Source: F22 sp963678855
Lineage (GTDB): Bacteria > Bacteroidota > Bacteroidia > Bacteroidales > Bacteroidaceae
Reading direction: 5' to 3'
NCBI GenBank assembly: GCA_963678855.1
Contig: OY787448.1
Span: forward strand, 2,356,001-2,420,000
DNA length: 64,000 nt
Part shown: piece by piece, positions 34,735-42,903 of the stretch
Numbering within the stretch: position 1 is the first letter of the stretch
How the letters are laid out: each line of letters opens with the position of its first letter
Program-made: the position numbers and the translations under genes
Notes under the pieces: generated by a model
Told to the model about the DNA's origin: nothing
What the model saw: only the letters and a program-made list of their open reading frames with translations
Database searches by the model: none

Positions 34735-35214
34735 ATGAGGAATTTACTTGTTATCATTATTGTCTTGTTAGCATATGGTTGTCAATCCAAGCAATCTAAC
34801 ATGATTAGTTGTCCTAATAATATTATATTGACGACTACAGAAAATGAATCTATAATTAATAATGTGGGATTGTTTGTTGAAGACTACTTGCCATGTGTCT
34901 GTAATATTGAACAACAATGTCCGTTGTACAGATGTATTCAGACAAATGAATACAATATATATGTAGCGCTTCCAGTACAGTTGTCTAGTAAAAGCTTCAA
35001 AGACGCTTGTGTTTTCTCCGATATGAGCTGTGTAGATAGTGTATATAGCGATACTACGGTTTTCAAATACTGGAAATCTAAGGAAAGAGAGTTTGCACAG
35101 CTGCTGTATCATAAAAATAAGAGTAGCATCCTAATGGTAGGTGTACCTATTAATCAAAACAAATCGATATTGACGTACGATGCTTTAGTTCAGAGGATTC
35201 AGACCAAGCATTAA
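34735..35214 (+). CDS. Hypothetical lipoprotein
   Basis: 159 residues, no family recognised. Signal peptide RNLLVIIIVLLAYGC with lipobox Cys at 16. The mature protein carries six further cysteines (in NMISCPN, LPCVCNIEQQCPLYRC and DACVFSDMSCVD), an unusually high number that suggests disulfides or metal binding outside the cytoplasm. It begins shortly after the previous terminator with no visible TAnnTTTG box, and the next lipoprotein gene starts 24 bases after its stop. Base composition is more AT-rich than its neighbours. Confidence 0.75.
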   Translation: MRNLLVIIIVLLAYGCQSKQSNMISCPNNIILTTTENESIINNVGLFVEDYLPCVCNIEQQCPLYRCIQTNEYNIYVALPVQLSSKSFKDACVFSDMSCVDSVYSDTTVFKYWKSKEREFAQLLYHKNKSSILMVGVPINQNKSILTYDALVQRIQTKH

Positions 35215-35238
35215 GTGATCATTTAATAGAAAAGTGAT

Positions 35239-35769
35239 ATGAGAATAGCCAGAAATATATTCGTGTTGTTTATACCTTGCTTACTATTTGCAAGTTGTGC
35301 AACTGTTGGAACAGGATCTGTACGTAAAAAATATATTAGTCAGTTTGTGGGGGATGAAGGAATACAATATTTCATCAAACCAATAACTTTTAAAGCTGAC
35401 AACAATAATACGCTAGTAGCGGACTTTACTTTCCGTCATGGGGAAGATAATTTAAACGATACTGTAATGCTGAATTATACAGTGCGTACTGATAGTAAGA
35501 TGACCAATTTGAAGAATTTTTGTATTTGCTTTGACAATAAAGAAATTGCGGCAACTAGTACTACAACTTTATATAAGGAAAAAGACAAAGATTTTGTAAC
35601 TAGATATAGTTCGGTTTTTCAATATAAGCAATTGCGCGAAGCATATAAGAATCAAACATTTAGTTTGAAAACGATTACAACTGATATGGAAGTTGAGTAC
35701 AAACCGACTACCAAGTCGTCGAAACTTATACAGGGATTGGATGAATCAATCTTTCAGTTGCTAGATTAG
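35239..35769 (+). CDS. Hypothetical lipoprotein
   Basis: 176 residues, no family recognised. Signal peptide IARNIFVLFIPCLLFASC with lipobox Cys at 19. The remainder looks all-beta: alternating hydrophobic strands, for example IQYFIKPITFKA, NTLVADFTFRHG and DTVMLNYTVRT, ending in a Leu-rich tail. Probably co-transcribed with the preceding lipoprotein gene. Like it, AT-rich and with weak codon bias, which together suggest accessory genes of the lineage rather than core ones. Confidence 0.75.
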   Translation: MRIARNIFVLFIPCLLFASCATVGTGSVRKKYISQFVGDEGIQYFIKPITFKADNNNTLVADFTFRHGEDNLNDTVMLNYTVRTDSKMTNLKNFCICFDNKEIAATSTTTLYKEKDKDFVTRYSSVFQYKQLREAYKNQTFSLKTITTDMEVEYKPTTKSSKLIQGLDESIFQLLD

Positions 35770-35793
35770 TTCGTGTTTTTTTGTGTCTTTACT

Positions 35794-35825
35794 ATTGGTA
35801 ATCTTTAGAATTTATCGTAAGTTTG
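35794..35825 (+). promoter_or_regulatory. Promoter for the dihydroorotate dehydrogenase-like gene
   Basis: ATTG (35794-35797), 20-base spacer, TAAGTTTG (35818-35825). One mismatch in the -33 box. Confidence 0.65.
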
Positions 35826-35869
35826 CCTTTGATGTAATTTTCTAGATATAATAACCTAAAACATACGAT

Positions 35870-36850
35870 ATGAACAAGTTAGAGACCAGTTTTGCTGGAT
35901 TAACATTGCGTAATCCTATCATTGTGGCTAGTTCAGGATTGACTGATTCTGCAGCTAAGAACATTAGACATGCGAATGCAGGAGCAGGAGCGATTGTCTT
36001 AAAGTCACTTTTCGAAGAGCAGATTATGATGGATGCTTTGGCAGAGCCACAAGAATATGAACACACAGAAGGAAATGAATATTTCATGGCCTATTATAAA
36101 GGGCATAAGGTAAGTCAATATCTTGATGTTATCAGAGAAACTAAGGCTTCGGTAGATATTCCAGTCATTGCGAGCGTCAATTGTTTTTCCAATGATACAT
36201 GGGTAGAATTTGCTCGTGACCTAGAAGAGGCTGGTGCTGATGCGTTGGAGATTAATATTTTGGCCCTTCAAGTAGAGACTGATTATGAATATGGTAGCTT
36301 TGAAAAGAGCCATGTCGAATTGCTTAAAAGCTTGAAGTCGGTTGTAACTATTCCTATCATTATGAAGCTGGGAAGTAACTTGACTAATCCTGTTGCACTT
36401 GCTAATCAGTTGTATCGTGAGGGTGCAGCCGCAGTGGTTCTTTTCAATCGTTTTTATCAACCTGATATTGATGTGCAACAAATCTGTCAAAGCCACGGTT
36501 CTGTATTTACTTCACCTTCTGATTTGGCGAACTCTTTACGTTGGGTGGGCATTGCTTCGGCACAAATCGAAGACTTGGATATTGCAGCATCTGGTGGTGT
36601 CACTAAACCAGAAGATATCATTAAATTTGTGCTAGCTGGTGCATCTGCTGTTGAGATTTGTTCTATTCTTTATAGTGAAGGTTCGCATTTTATCACGGAA
36701 GCTCTAGAAACGATTGAGGCTTGGATGGCCAAGAAAAAGGTTGACCAATTGATGGATGTAAAAGGTCAACTTAATGTTGAAAATGTAAAAGGTATAAATA
36801 CATTTGGAAGAAGTCAGTTTTTGAGATACTTTGCTCAAAGGGATGCATAG
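35870..36850 (+). CDS. Dihydroorotate dehydrogenase-like protein
   Basis: 326 residues forming one FMN-type TIM barrel: LETSFAGLTLRNPIIVASSGLTDS at the start, IPVIASVNCFSNDTW, VTIPIIMKLGSNLTNP with the FMN-phosphate Lys, and a C-terminal ASGGVTKPEDIIKFVLAGASAVEICS phosphate loop. The substrate loop differs from true PyrD: where class 1 enzymes have an NCPN-type motif, this has LEINILALQ, so orotate synthesis is doubtful. It is the Bacteroidetes paralog usually annotated simply as PyrD-like. Function unknown; flavin binding is a safe prediction. Confidence 0.87.
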   Translation: MNKLETSFAGLTLRNPIIVASSGLTDSAAKNIRHANAGAGAIVLKSLFEEQIMMDALAEPQEYEHTEGNEYFMAYYKGHKVSQYLDVIRETKASVDIPVIASVNCFSNDTWVEFARDLEEAGADALEINILALQVETDYEYGSFEKSHVELLKSLKSVVTIPIIMKLGSNLTNPVALANQLYREGAAAVVLFNRFYQPDIDVQQICQSHGSVFTSPSDLANSLRWVGIASAQIEDLDIAASGGVTKPEDIIKFVLAGASAVEICSILYSEGSHFITEALETIEAWMAKKKVDQLMDVKGQLNVENVKGINTFGRSQFLRYFAQRDA

Positions 36851-36873
36851 TATTGAATGCTTTGACTAGAAAA

Positions 36874-36904
36874 AGGCTGCGCCAAATTACTTTTGACACA
36901 GCCT
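36874..36904. terminator. Hairpin after the PyrD-like gene
   Basis: AGGCTGCGCCAAA against TTTTGACACAGCCT. The T-rich tail (CCTTTTTC) is on the minus strand, so it reads better as a minus-strand terminator; it could stop both convergent transcripts. Confidence 0.6.
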
Positions 36905-36939
36905 CATCGTATATTTCTTTTACTCATACCATATGAGTA

Positions 36940-36976
36940 TAAAAAAGTAGCGAGCCATTAAATGACTCGCTACTTC
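36940..36976 (-). terminator. Terminator after the first OmpA gene
   Basis: AAGTAGCGAG pairs with CTCGCTACTT; on the minus strand TTTTTTATAC follows. 22 bases after the OmpA stop. Confidence 0.9.
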
Positions 36977-36998
36977 ATATATATTTAGTAATCTAAGA

Positions 36999-37688
36999 TT
37001 ATCTAGCTTGTTGGTTAGCTTGCTTAATCATAGCTTCACTTGCCAAGATAAATAACTCTACACGGCGGTTTTGTGCACGACCAAAAGCAGTGCTGTTATC
37101 AGCAACAGGGTTTTGCCAGTAAAGACCTTGAATATCTTTGATGCGAGATGTAGATACACCATTCATATTCAAATAGTTAGCTACAGCGTTTGCACGATTG
37201 TATGATAAGTTCTTGTTCAATTCAAGTGGACCTGTATTATCTGTATAGCCATAAAGTGCAAGGTCAGCCATTGGGTCAAGTTGAGAAGCGAAGTTAGAAA
37301 GACTTTGCTTACATTGAGCATTTAATGTTGCTTTGCTTGTAGCAAATGTGATAGCACCGTCTAGAGTTACTTTTACAGCAGGTACGCCGTTGATTTCTAC
37401 ACGTTCTACATCAGCACCTTCAATCTTAGCAGCTTCAGCAGCAGCTTTATCCATACGGTTACCAATAATAGAACCAGCACCAGCACCTACAGCTGTCCCA
37501 ATTGCAGCACCGATAGCAGCACCCTTACCGTCACCGATCAAAGCACCTACTAGTGCACCTAGTGCAGCGCCACCACCAGCACCTATTGCTGTACCTTTTG
37601 TTGTGAAATCAGCATTACAACTTGTGAAAAGTAACACCATACAAACCCATAGGGTTGCCACTTTAGTTTTCAAAAAACTTGTTTTCAT
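36999..37688 (-). CDS. OmpA family lipoprotein with glycine-zipper domain (copy 1)
   Basis: 229 residues from the ATG at 37688. A lipoprotein signal ends in LLFTSC (Cys24). A glycine-zipper region follows at about 30-80 with repeated GAAIGAAIG/GAGGGAALG units that can insert in or span membranes. The C-terminal OmpA-like domain (about 110-220) binds peptidoglycan: ITFATSKATL, LYGYTDNTGPLELNKNLSYNRANAVANYL and FGRAQNRRVELFI. It tethers the outer membrane to the wall. It is 340 bases downstream of a close paralog in the same orientation but has its own perfect promoter and a long leader. Confidence 0.92.
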   Translation of the reverse strand: MKTSFLKTKVATLWVCMVLLFTSCNADFTTKGTAIGAGGGAALGALVGALIGDGKGAAIGAAIGTAVGAGAGSIIGNRMDKAAAEAAKIEGADVERVEINGVPAVKVTLDGAITFATSKATLNAQCKQSLSNFASQLDPMADLALYGYTDNTGPLELNKNLSYNRANAVANYLNMNGVSTSRIKDIQGLYWQNPVADNSTAFGRAQNRRVELFILASEAMIKQANQQAR

Positions 37689-37900
37689 CTTTAATTTGTT
37701 GTTTGATTTATAATTAGACTCATACATGAGTCCCTTTCGATTGGTTTACAAAATAGCAGTTTCTTGAAAAGCTTGGAAATACATCAAAAACAGATGTTGT
37801 CACTCTGCGTGAAAATACAACTGATTATTTGGATTGTCTATATTAAGTGCAAGCTTCTTTAGAATCAAAAAAATGATGCTAATCGCAACCTTTTTCGACG

Positions 37901-37931
37901 CAAAGATACTAAAAAAGAGCTTTTGTCCAAA
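37901..37931 (-). promoter_or_regulatory. Promoter for OmpA copy 1
   Basis: Minus strand: TTTG (37931-37928), 19-base spacer, TATCTTTG (37908-37901). Exact consensus in both boxes. Confidence 0.8.
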
Positions 37932-37969
37932 GAAAATGTCCATGACTTGTAAAGTAAATATTTTCTTAT

Positions 37970-38019
37970 TAGACAAAGACTTCCCATAAGCAATGGGGCT
38001 TATGGGAAGTCTTTGTCTA
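37970..38019 (-). terminator. Long hairpin after OmpA copy 2
   Basis: A near-perfect stem of about 21 bp (AGACAAAGACTTCCCATAAGC and its complement) 11 bases past the copy-2 stop. The minus-strand tail AATAAGAAAATATTT is not a classic T-tract, so it may stop transcription by its strength or serve to protect the mRNA 3' end. Confidence 0.75.
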
Positions 38020-38029
38020 ATGTACAATT

Positions 38030-38719
38030 CTATTTAGCTTGTTCGTTTGCTTGTTGAATCATTTCTTGGCTAGCAAGAATATAAAGTTCTACACGTCTGT
38101 TTTGGGCACGTCCTGCAGCGGTGCTATTATCAGCGATAGGATCTTGCCAGTAAAGGCCTTGGATATCCTTGATTCTCGTGACATTAATACCATTTGCATT
38201 CAAATAACTCGCAACCGAATTGGCGCGTTCGTATGACAATGTCTTATTAAACTCAAGTGGACCAGTGTTGTCTGTGTATCCATAAAGAGCAAGATCAGCC
38301 ATAGGGTCTAGTTGGCTAGCAAAATTAGAAAGGCTTTGCTTACATTGTGTATTAAGTGTAGACTTGTTTGTTGCGAAAGTAATCGCTCCATCCAAAGTGA
38401 CCTTGACAGCAGGAACGCCATTAATATCAAGTCGTTCTACATCTGCACCTTCAATCTTTGCTGCTTCAGCTGCAGCTTTGTCCATGCGGTTGCCAATAAT
38501 TGCTCCAGCTCCAGCACCTGCAACGCCACCAATAGCGGCTCCAATCGCTGCACCTTTGCCTTTACCAACCAATGCGCCTACAATGGCACCTACTGCTGCG
38601 CCACTACCAGCGCCAATAGCAGTTCCTCTTGTGGTGTAGTTTGAACTACAACTAACGATTAACATGACTGCGCATACCCATAAGGTAACGAGTTTTGCTT
38701 TTAAAAAGTTTGTTTTCAT
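38030..38719 (-). CDS. OmpA family lipoprotein with glycine-zipper domain (copy 2)
   Basis: 229 residues, the same length and domain order as the copy 1 paralog: lipobox LIVSC (Cys24), a glycine zipper (GAGSGAAVGAIVGALVGKGKGAAIG), then an OmpA-like peptidoglycan-binding domain (TYGYTDNTG-type loop as YGYTDNTGPLEF, and AGRAQNRRVELYI). The two proteins are near-identical over the domain cores but differ in the signal and at scattered sites, so this is an older tandem duplication rather than a recent one. No TAnnTTTG box is evident upstream; co-transcription with the MATE gene is possible. Confidence 0.92.
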   Translation of the reverse strand: MKTNFLKAKLVTLWVCAVMLIVSCSSNYTTRGTAIGAGSGAAVGAIVGALVGKGKGAAIGAAIGGVAGAGAGAIIGNRMDKAAAEAAKIEGADVERLDINGVPAVKVTLDGAITFATNKSTLNTQCKQSLSNFASQLDPMADLALYGYTDNTGPLEFNKTLSYERANSVASYLNANGINVTRIKDIQGLYWQDPIADNSTAAGRAQNRRVELYILASQEMIQQANEQAK

Positions 38720-38774
38720 AGCTATATTTATTAGTTTATAAATAAAATCCTAATTAGTAAAGAGGATACAAATT

Positions 38775-38803
38775 CTTTTCTAGGTGTTTAGCCTAGAGAA
38801 AAG
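38775..38803 (-). terminator. Possible terminator overlapping the MATE stop
   Basis: CTTTTCTAGG pairs with CCTAGAGAAAAG (one bulge) around a loop that contains the stop codon. The tail is A-rich rather than T-rich, so weak. Confidence 0.4.
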
Positions 38804-40149
38804 TTTCGTTTTTTGATGCCAAATACTTGTTTGCGTATAAGCATAAACCACACAAATATACTGATTCCCTTCAATACAGTACCAGCAGTCAGCCCCCACC
38901 AGATTCCATTCATATCAAGTCCTATTGATACGAAAAATATAGCAAGTGGAATACGCATATAGTTGAAAATAACACTGTTTATAGCAGGTGGTACTGAACG
39001 ACCTATTCCATAAAATATACCTTGCATCACAATCTCTATAAGCATAAAGAACTGCGAAAAACCAAGCACGAATAGGTATTCACCTCCAGCACGAAATGCT
39101 TCCTCTTCAGGAACAAAGATAGCGAAAATATGTTCTCCAACAAAAATAAACAATAAACTTGTGAGGATTCCAAAGAGACTACCAGCAGATAATACGTTTT
39201 GTATAGCTTTAACGACACGTTTATAACTTTTCGCTGCATAGTTCTGTGCCACGAAAGTACTAAGTGCTGTAGAAACTCCTTGAGTTGTATTCCAAGTAAT
39301 CGCCTCAATCTGACTACCAGTACCTAGACACATTACACCAATATGTCCTCCAACTGAAGAAGCCATACGCATAAGATAGATATTTACGAAACAGTGGAGT
39401 AAGGTAAAACCAGAGACGGGAGCTCCTATACGAAATATATGCCAACTCTCTTTTGCTTTTAGTGCGCTAAAAAGTTTGAATCCACCAAGTAGTTTGTCTT
39501 TATATAGACGATATAAAAACAGTCCAAAAGCAAGGGCCTGTGCTAGCCAAGTGGCAATAGCGGCACCACGCGTTCCCCACTCAAGCACTAATATAAGCAC
39601 AGGGTCCATGACCATGTTGAAAATTAATGCTGCACCACTAATGTAAAAAGGTACTTTAGTGTGCCCAGAAGCGTTATATAAACCAGTAAATGTATTGACT
39701 AGAAAGAAAAAGGGGAGTGATGTACTCAATATTCGAAGGTATTCTACGGCCATTTTGGCAATGCTTTCTTCTAGCTTGAAAACACTAATGAAAACTGGCG
39801 CAAATAGATACAAGATTATTCCTAAAACAATTGAGATACTCAACGACATTGTAACATTGTGTGTTGCGTATCTTTTGGCTAGTTCGTTGTCTTGCATGCC
39901 AATGGCTTGAGATACAGTAACCTCAGAACCAATCTTGTTGAGGTTGGTAAAGGTTTGTGCAAACCACATAATCATCCCAACTGTACCTATGGCGGCTACT
40001 TCTCGGCTACCCAATCGTCCTACCCATGCTGTATCTGTCAAGGTGTACGCCATCTGGATAAAAGAGGTGGCCATAATTGGGGCTGCTAGCGTCATGACTT
40101 GGCGCATGATAGGCCCACGGGTTAAATCTTTAGTTGCTAAAGTAGACAT
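38788..40149 (-). CDS. MATE family multidrug/Na+ or H+ antiporter
   Basis: 453 residues with about twelve hydrophobic segments in two six-helix halves. The N-terminal half begins LTRGPIMRQVMTLAAPIMATSFIQMAYTLTDTAWVGRLG, a typical MATE entry with the conserved Pro in helix 1 (A-P-I-M). It resembles the NorM/DinF-like branch common in Bacteroidales (annotated simply as MATE family efflux transporter). It exports cationic drugs or metabolites in exchange for Na+ or H+; the real substrate cannot be read from sequence. No neighbouring regulator. Confidence 0.92.
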   Translation of the reverse strand: MSTLATKDLTRGPIMRQVMTLAAPIMATSFIQMAYTLTDTAWVGRLGSREVAAIGTVGMIMWFAQTFTNLNKIGSEVTVSQAIGMQDNELAKRYATHNVTMSLSISIVLGIILYLFAPVFISVFKLEESIAKMAVEYLRILSTSLPFFFLVNTFTGLYNASGHTKVPFYISGAALIFNMVMDPVLILVLEWGTRGAAIATWLAQALAFGLFLYRLYKDKLLGGFKLFSALKAKESWHIFRIGAPVSGFTLLHCFVNIYLMRMASSVGGHIGVMCLGTGSQIEAITWNTTQGVSTALSTFVAQNYAAKSYKRVVKAIQNVLSAGSLFGILTSLLFIFVGEHIFAIFVPEEEAFRAGGEYLFVLGFSQFFMLIEIVMQGIFYGIGRSVPPAINSVIFNYMRIPLAIFFVSIGLDMNGIWWGLTAGTVLKGISIFVWFMLIRKQVFGIKKRNFSLG

Positions 40150-40186
40150 AGAGTTTGTTATACTAATACAATCTTTTATTAAATGA

Positions 40187-40215
40187 GTCCAGTAGCGAAA
40201 AGTACGCTACTGGAC
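40187..40215 (-). terminator. Terminator after queA
   Basis: Perfect 11-bp stem GTCCAGTAGCG/CGCTACTGGAC with a 7-base loop, 8 bases past the queA stop. The tail is only moderately T-rich. Confidence 0.7.
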
Positions 40216-40222
40216 GAATATT

Positions 40223-41527
40223 TTAGGGCATGAGTAGGGAAGAATCTCCGTAACTCAAAAATCGGAAATCGTGTGTCAAAGCATAGTTGTATATCTCTTT
40301 CCAATCTTCACCTACAAAAGCAGATACAAGCAAAAGCAATGTACTCTTAGGTTGATGGAAGTTGGTGATAATACCTTTCACAATATGATATTCATACCCT
40401 GGGGCAATGATAATCTGTGTGCTACCATTTAAAATATCCATTTGATGCTTATCCATATAGTCAAGCAGTGCTTGAAGCATGGCTACTGCACCAGGAAGGT
40501 CTTCGCCTAGCTGTTTAGCCATTTGCTGTACATTATATGGTTCCCATTGGCTTACATGAAGATGGGTAGACTGCTCAGCAGCTTGAGTATAATCACAGCT
40601 GCTTACTTGCATACCCATGAAATATAAGCTTTCCAATGTGCGTACAGAAGTCGTGCCGACTGCGATAGCTTGACCATGATGTGCAATAAGTCGCTCTATA
40701 GTATGGCGAGTAACGGAAATATATTCAGTGTGCATATCGTGATCACCGATTGCAGCTGCTTTTACTGGTCTGAATGTACCAGCACCTACATGAAGAGTTA
40801 CTTCATTGATTTCTGTGTCGGATTGTTGTAGTGCTTCAAAAACAGAAGGCGTAAAGTGCAATCCAGCTGTAGGTGCAGCCACTGAACCTTTGATACTTGA
40901 GTATACTGTCTGGTACGTGTCTTTGTCACTCTCCTCGGTATCTCTATTCAAGTACGGAGGGATAGGAAGTTCTCCGTATACTTCTAGAATCTCAGCCCAT
41001 GAGATTTCAGGTGCATCCCATGTGAAATCTATCCAGTGACTTGTTCCAACTCGTTCACCACGGGTCGCCTTGACAGTGAAAGTCTTATCGCCTACTGTAA
41101 TCTCTTGTTCTAGTTCATCCTGCTTCCACTTCTTTAGATTACCAATCATACACAACCACGCCACGTGACCACGGCTTTGGAAGTTTAACTGATAGTCTGC
41201 AGGCGCTGCTGGTTCCAAACAAAAAATTTCAATCAAAGCTCCAGTTGTTTTGCGGAAATGCAAACGAGCTTGAATGACTTTTGTGTTGTTTCGGATAAGC
41301 AAAGAGCCTGCTGGAATATATTCTGGCAGGTTATCAAAACGAGTATGGTGAATGTCTCCACCTCGATAGAGCAATAATTTAGATTGATCTCTTTGAGCGA
41401 GAGGATACTTAGCTATACGTTCATCTGGCAGAGGATAAGCATAGTCTGTAATGCTGATATGCTGAGGATGAATCTGTTGTGGGCTATTTGAAGCCTTTTC
41501 GGAATCTAATTCAGGTTTTGGGTTCAC
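40223..41527 (-). CDS. queA: S-adenosylmethionine:tRNA ribosyltransferase-isomerase
   Basis: QueA moves the ribose of SAM onto preQ1 in tRNA, making epoxyqueuosine at wobble position 34 of the GUN tRNAs. 434 residues, longer than the roughly 350 of E. coli. Seen: ITDYAYPLPDERIAKYPLAQRD, LLIRNNTKVIQARL, SVAAPTAGLHFT, LHVGAGTFRPVK, and C-terminal FHQPKSTLLLLVSAFVG. The extra length comes from a Ser/Pro/Gln-rich head of about 25 residues and central insertions (such as EESDKDTYQTVYSSIKG). The head could be untranslated if a later start is used. Confidence 0.94.
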   Translation of the reverse strand: MNPKPELDSEKASNSPQQIHPQHISITDYAYPLPDERIAKYPLAQRDQSKLLLYRGGDIHHTRFDNLPEYIPAGSLLIRNNTKVIQARLHFRKTTGALIEIFCLEPAAPADYQLNFQSRGHVAWLCMIGNLKKWKQDELEQEITVGDKTFTVKATRGERVGTSHWIDFTWDAPEISWAEILEVYGELPIPPYLNRDTEESDKDTYQTVYSSIKGSVAAPTAGLHFTPSVFEALQQSDTEINEVTLHVGAGTFRPVKAAAIGDHDMHTEYISVTRHTIERLIAHHGQAIAVGTTSVRTLESLYFMGMQVSSCDYTQAAEQSTHLHVSQWEPYNVQQMAKQLGEDLPGAVAMLQALLDYMDKHQMDILNGSTQIIIAPGYEYHIVKGIITNFHQPKSTLLLLVSAFVGEDWKEIYNYALTHDFRFLSYGDSSLLMP

Positions 41528-41576
41528 TGTCTTTATCTGTTTTCTTTTTTTAGTTGATCATAATTGAATAACTGCG

Positions 41577-41584
41577 CAAAAATA
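41577..41584 (-). promoter_or_regulatory. Promoter -7 box for queA
   Basis: The minus strand reads TATTTTTG, with TTTC 19 bases upstream. It abuts the divergent box at 41587. Confidence 0.6.
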
Positions 41585-41586
41585 GC

Positions 41587-41594
41587 GATATTTG
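41587..41594 (+). promoter_or_regulatory. Promoter-like -7 box for the DUF2027/Smr gene
   Basis: GATATTTG (one mismatch to TAnnTTTG) with ATTG 20 bases upstream (41563-41566). Only 2 bases from the queA box, so the two promoters cannot be occupied together. Confidence 0.5.
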
Positions 41595-41672
41595 TGCTAC
41601 ATAGAAAACAGATAGGGGAAAAACCTCTATTTGGATACAATAATTATAGGAAATCAACATAAAGGTAAGCAT

Positions 41673-42902
41673 ATGGCAAGAATACATATAGGGGATACAG
41701 TACGTTTCCTTAACGCAGTAGGCGGTGGTATAGTCCGCGGATTTACAGGTAAAGATTTGGCACTTGTTGAGGATGAAGATGGGTTTGAAGTACCTGTTTT
41801 ACTCAAAGAGTGTGTGGTCATCCAAGAAGGTACACCTCAGAGTGTATTGCCTACCGAAGATGACAAGGATGCACCTAGCACAAAACCTAGCAAACAACCT
41901 CGAGCTGGCAAACCGTTGGCTTACGTCAAAGAGGACGAACATGAATTCTCCGAAGTAGAAGTTCCAACGATAGAAGAAAGACCAGAGGAACGTCGTGGCG
42001 CTGATCGTTTGAATCTATACCTTGCTTTTATCCCAGAAGACGGCGATGCAGTAAGCTCCAAGGCACTCACTTCAGTATTGGTTAACGATAGCAATTACTA
42101 CATGTACTTCACCTACCAAGCCTTGAACGATGGTCGTTGGGAAGTCGTTGCTCACGGACTCATTGATCCAAATAGTCAGTTGGACCTGGAAACCCTACCT
42201 CGCACTGACTTAACTAGTCGTGAACACGTGCTTTTGCAAGGTGTCGCTTTTAAAGTGAATAAACCATTCGAACAAAAAGAAGCGGTAGACTGTGAGGTCA
42301 AAATGAACATGAAGAAGTTCTATAAACTACATGCTTATCGTACGACTCCGTTCTTTAGAGAACCAGTACTTTTGTTCCCGATTATCGAAGACGACCAAGT
42401 GGTTGAAGATATTGAGTTTGACCCAGAGGAGGTGGCAAAAGAGATGCAGACCAAACAAGGTGAAGTATGGCACGATGAGATAGCCAAGCCAAGCGTTAAG
42501 GTTGTTGGGCGTATCGACTTAGATTCTACCAAGAGTGGCAAGCGCAAAGGGCAACTGTTGAAAGATGCGGTGATCAGACAAGAATCAAGCAAGAAGAATC
42601 AAAGCAAATCATCTAAGAACGAGCCCATAGAAGTCGATTTGCATATGGAAGCTTTACTTGATGACTATGACGTGATGGATGCACAAGAAATGTTAGGCTT
42701 CCAAATGGATACTTTCCATCGCACGATGGCACTATATAAGAATAAGCGTGAAACTCATATCGTGTTTATTCATGGCAAGGGAGATGGTGTATTGAGACAA
42801 CGTATCATGGCAGCCTTGAAGAAAGACTACCCAAAGTGTGTGGTGCAAGATGCTTCCTTCAGAAAATATGGCTATGGCGCCACTATGGTAACAATCAAAT
42901 AG
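41673..42902 (+). CDS. DUF2027 / Smr domain-containing protein
   Basis: 409 residues from the ATG at 41673 (ARIHIGDTVRFLNAVGGGIVRG); the longer frame starts at a TTG. An N-terminal SH3/KOW-like beta part (about 1-55) precedes a linker, a central DUF2027 region (about 115-260) and a C-terminal Smr domain at about 325-409: EVDLHMEALL, then THIVFIHGKGDGVLR and the closing GYGATMVTIK. Smr domains are nucleic-acid nicking modules; in MutS2 and in ribosome rescue factors they act on DNA junctions or mRNA. The catalytic HGKG motif is intact. The substrate of this Bacteroidetes family is unknown. Confidence 0.88.
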   Translation: MARIHIGDTVRFLNAVGGGIVRGFTGKDLALVEDEDGFEVPVLLKECVVIQEGTPQSVLPTEDDKDAPSTKPSKQPRAGKPLAYVKEDEHEFSEVEVPTIEERPEERRGADRLNLYLAFIPEDGDAVSSKALTSVLVNDSNYYMYFTYQALNDGRWEVVAHGLIDPNSQLDLETLPRTDLTSREHVLLQGVAFKVNKPFEQKEAVDCEVKMNMKKFYKLHAYRTTPFFREPVLLFPIIEDDQVVEDIEFDPEEVAKEMQTKQGEVWHDEIAKPSVKVVGRIDLDSTKSGKRKGQLLKDAVIRQESSKKNQSKSSKNEPIEVDLHMEALLDDYDVMDAQEMLGFQMDTFHRTMALYKNKRETHIVFIHGKGDGVLRQRIMAALKKDYPKCVVQDASFRKYGYGATMVTIK

Positions 42903-42903
42903 T

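Larger units (their letters stand above)
37689..38029. other. Long leader and intergenic region between OmpA copies
   Basis: 341 bases holding the copy-2 terminator, the copy-1 promoter and then a leader of about 205 bases before the copy-1 start. A 75-codon minus-strand frame across it starts inside the terminator and is rejected. Within the leader no strong hairpin stands out apart from short CTCATACATGAG (37722-37733), a perfect 12-base palindrome. Confidence 0.65.
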
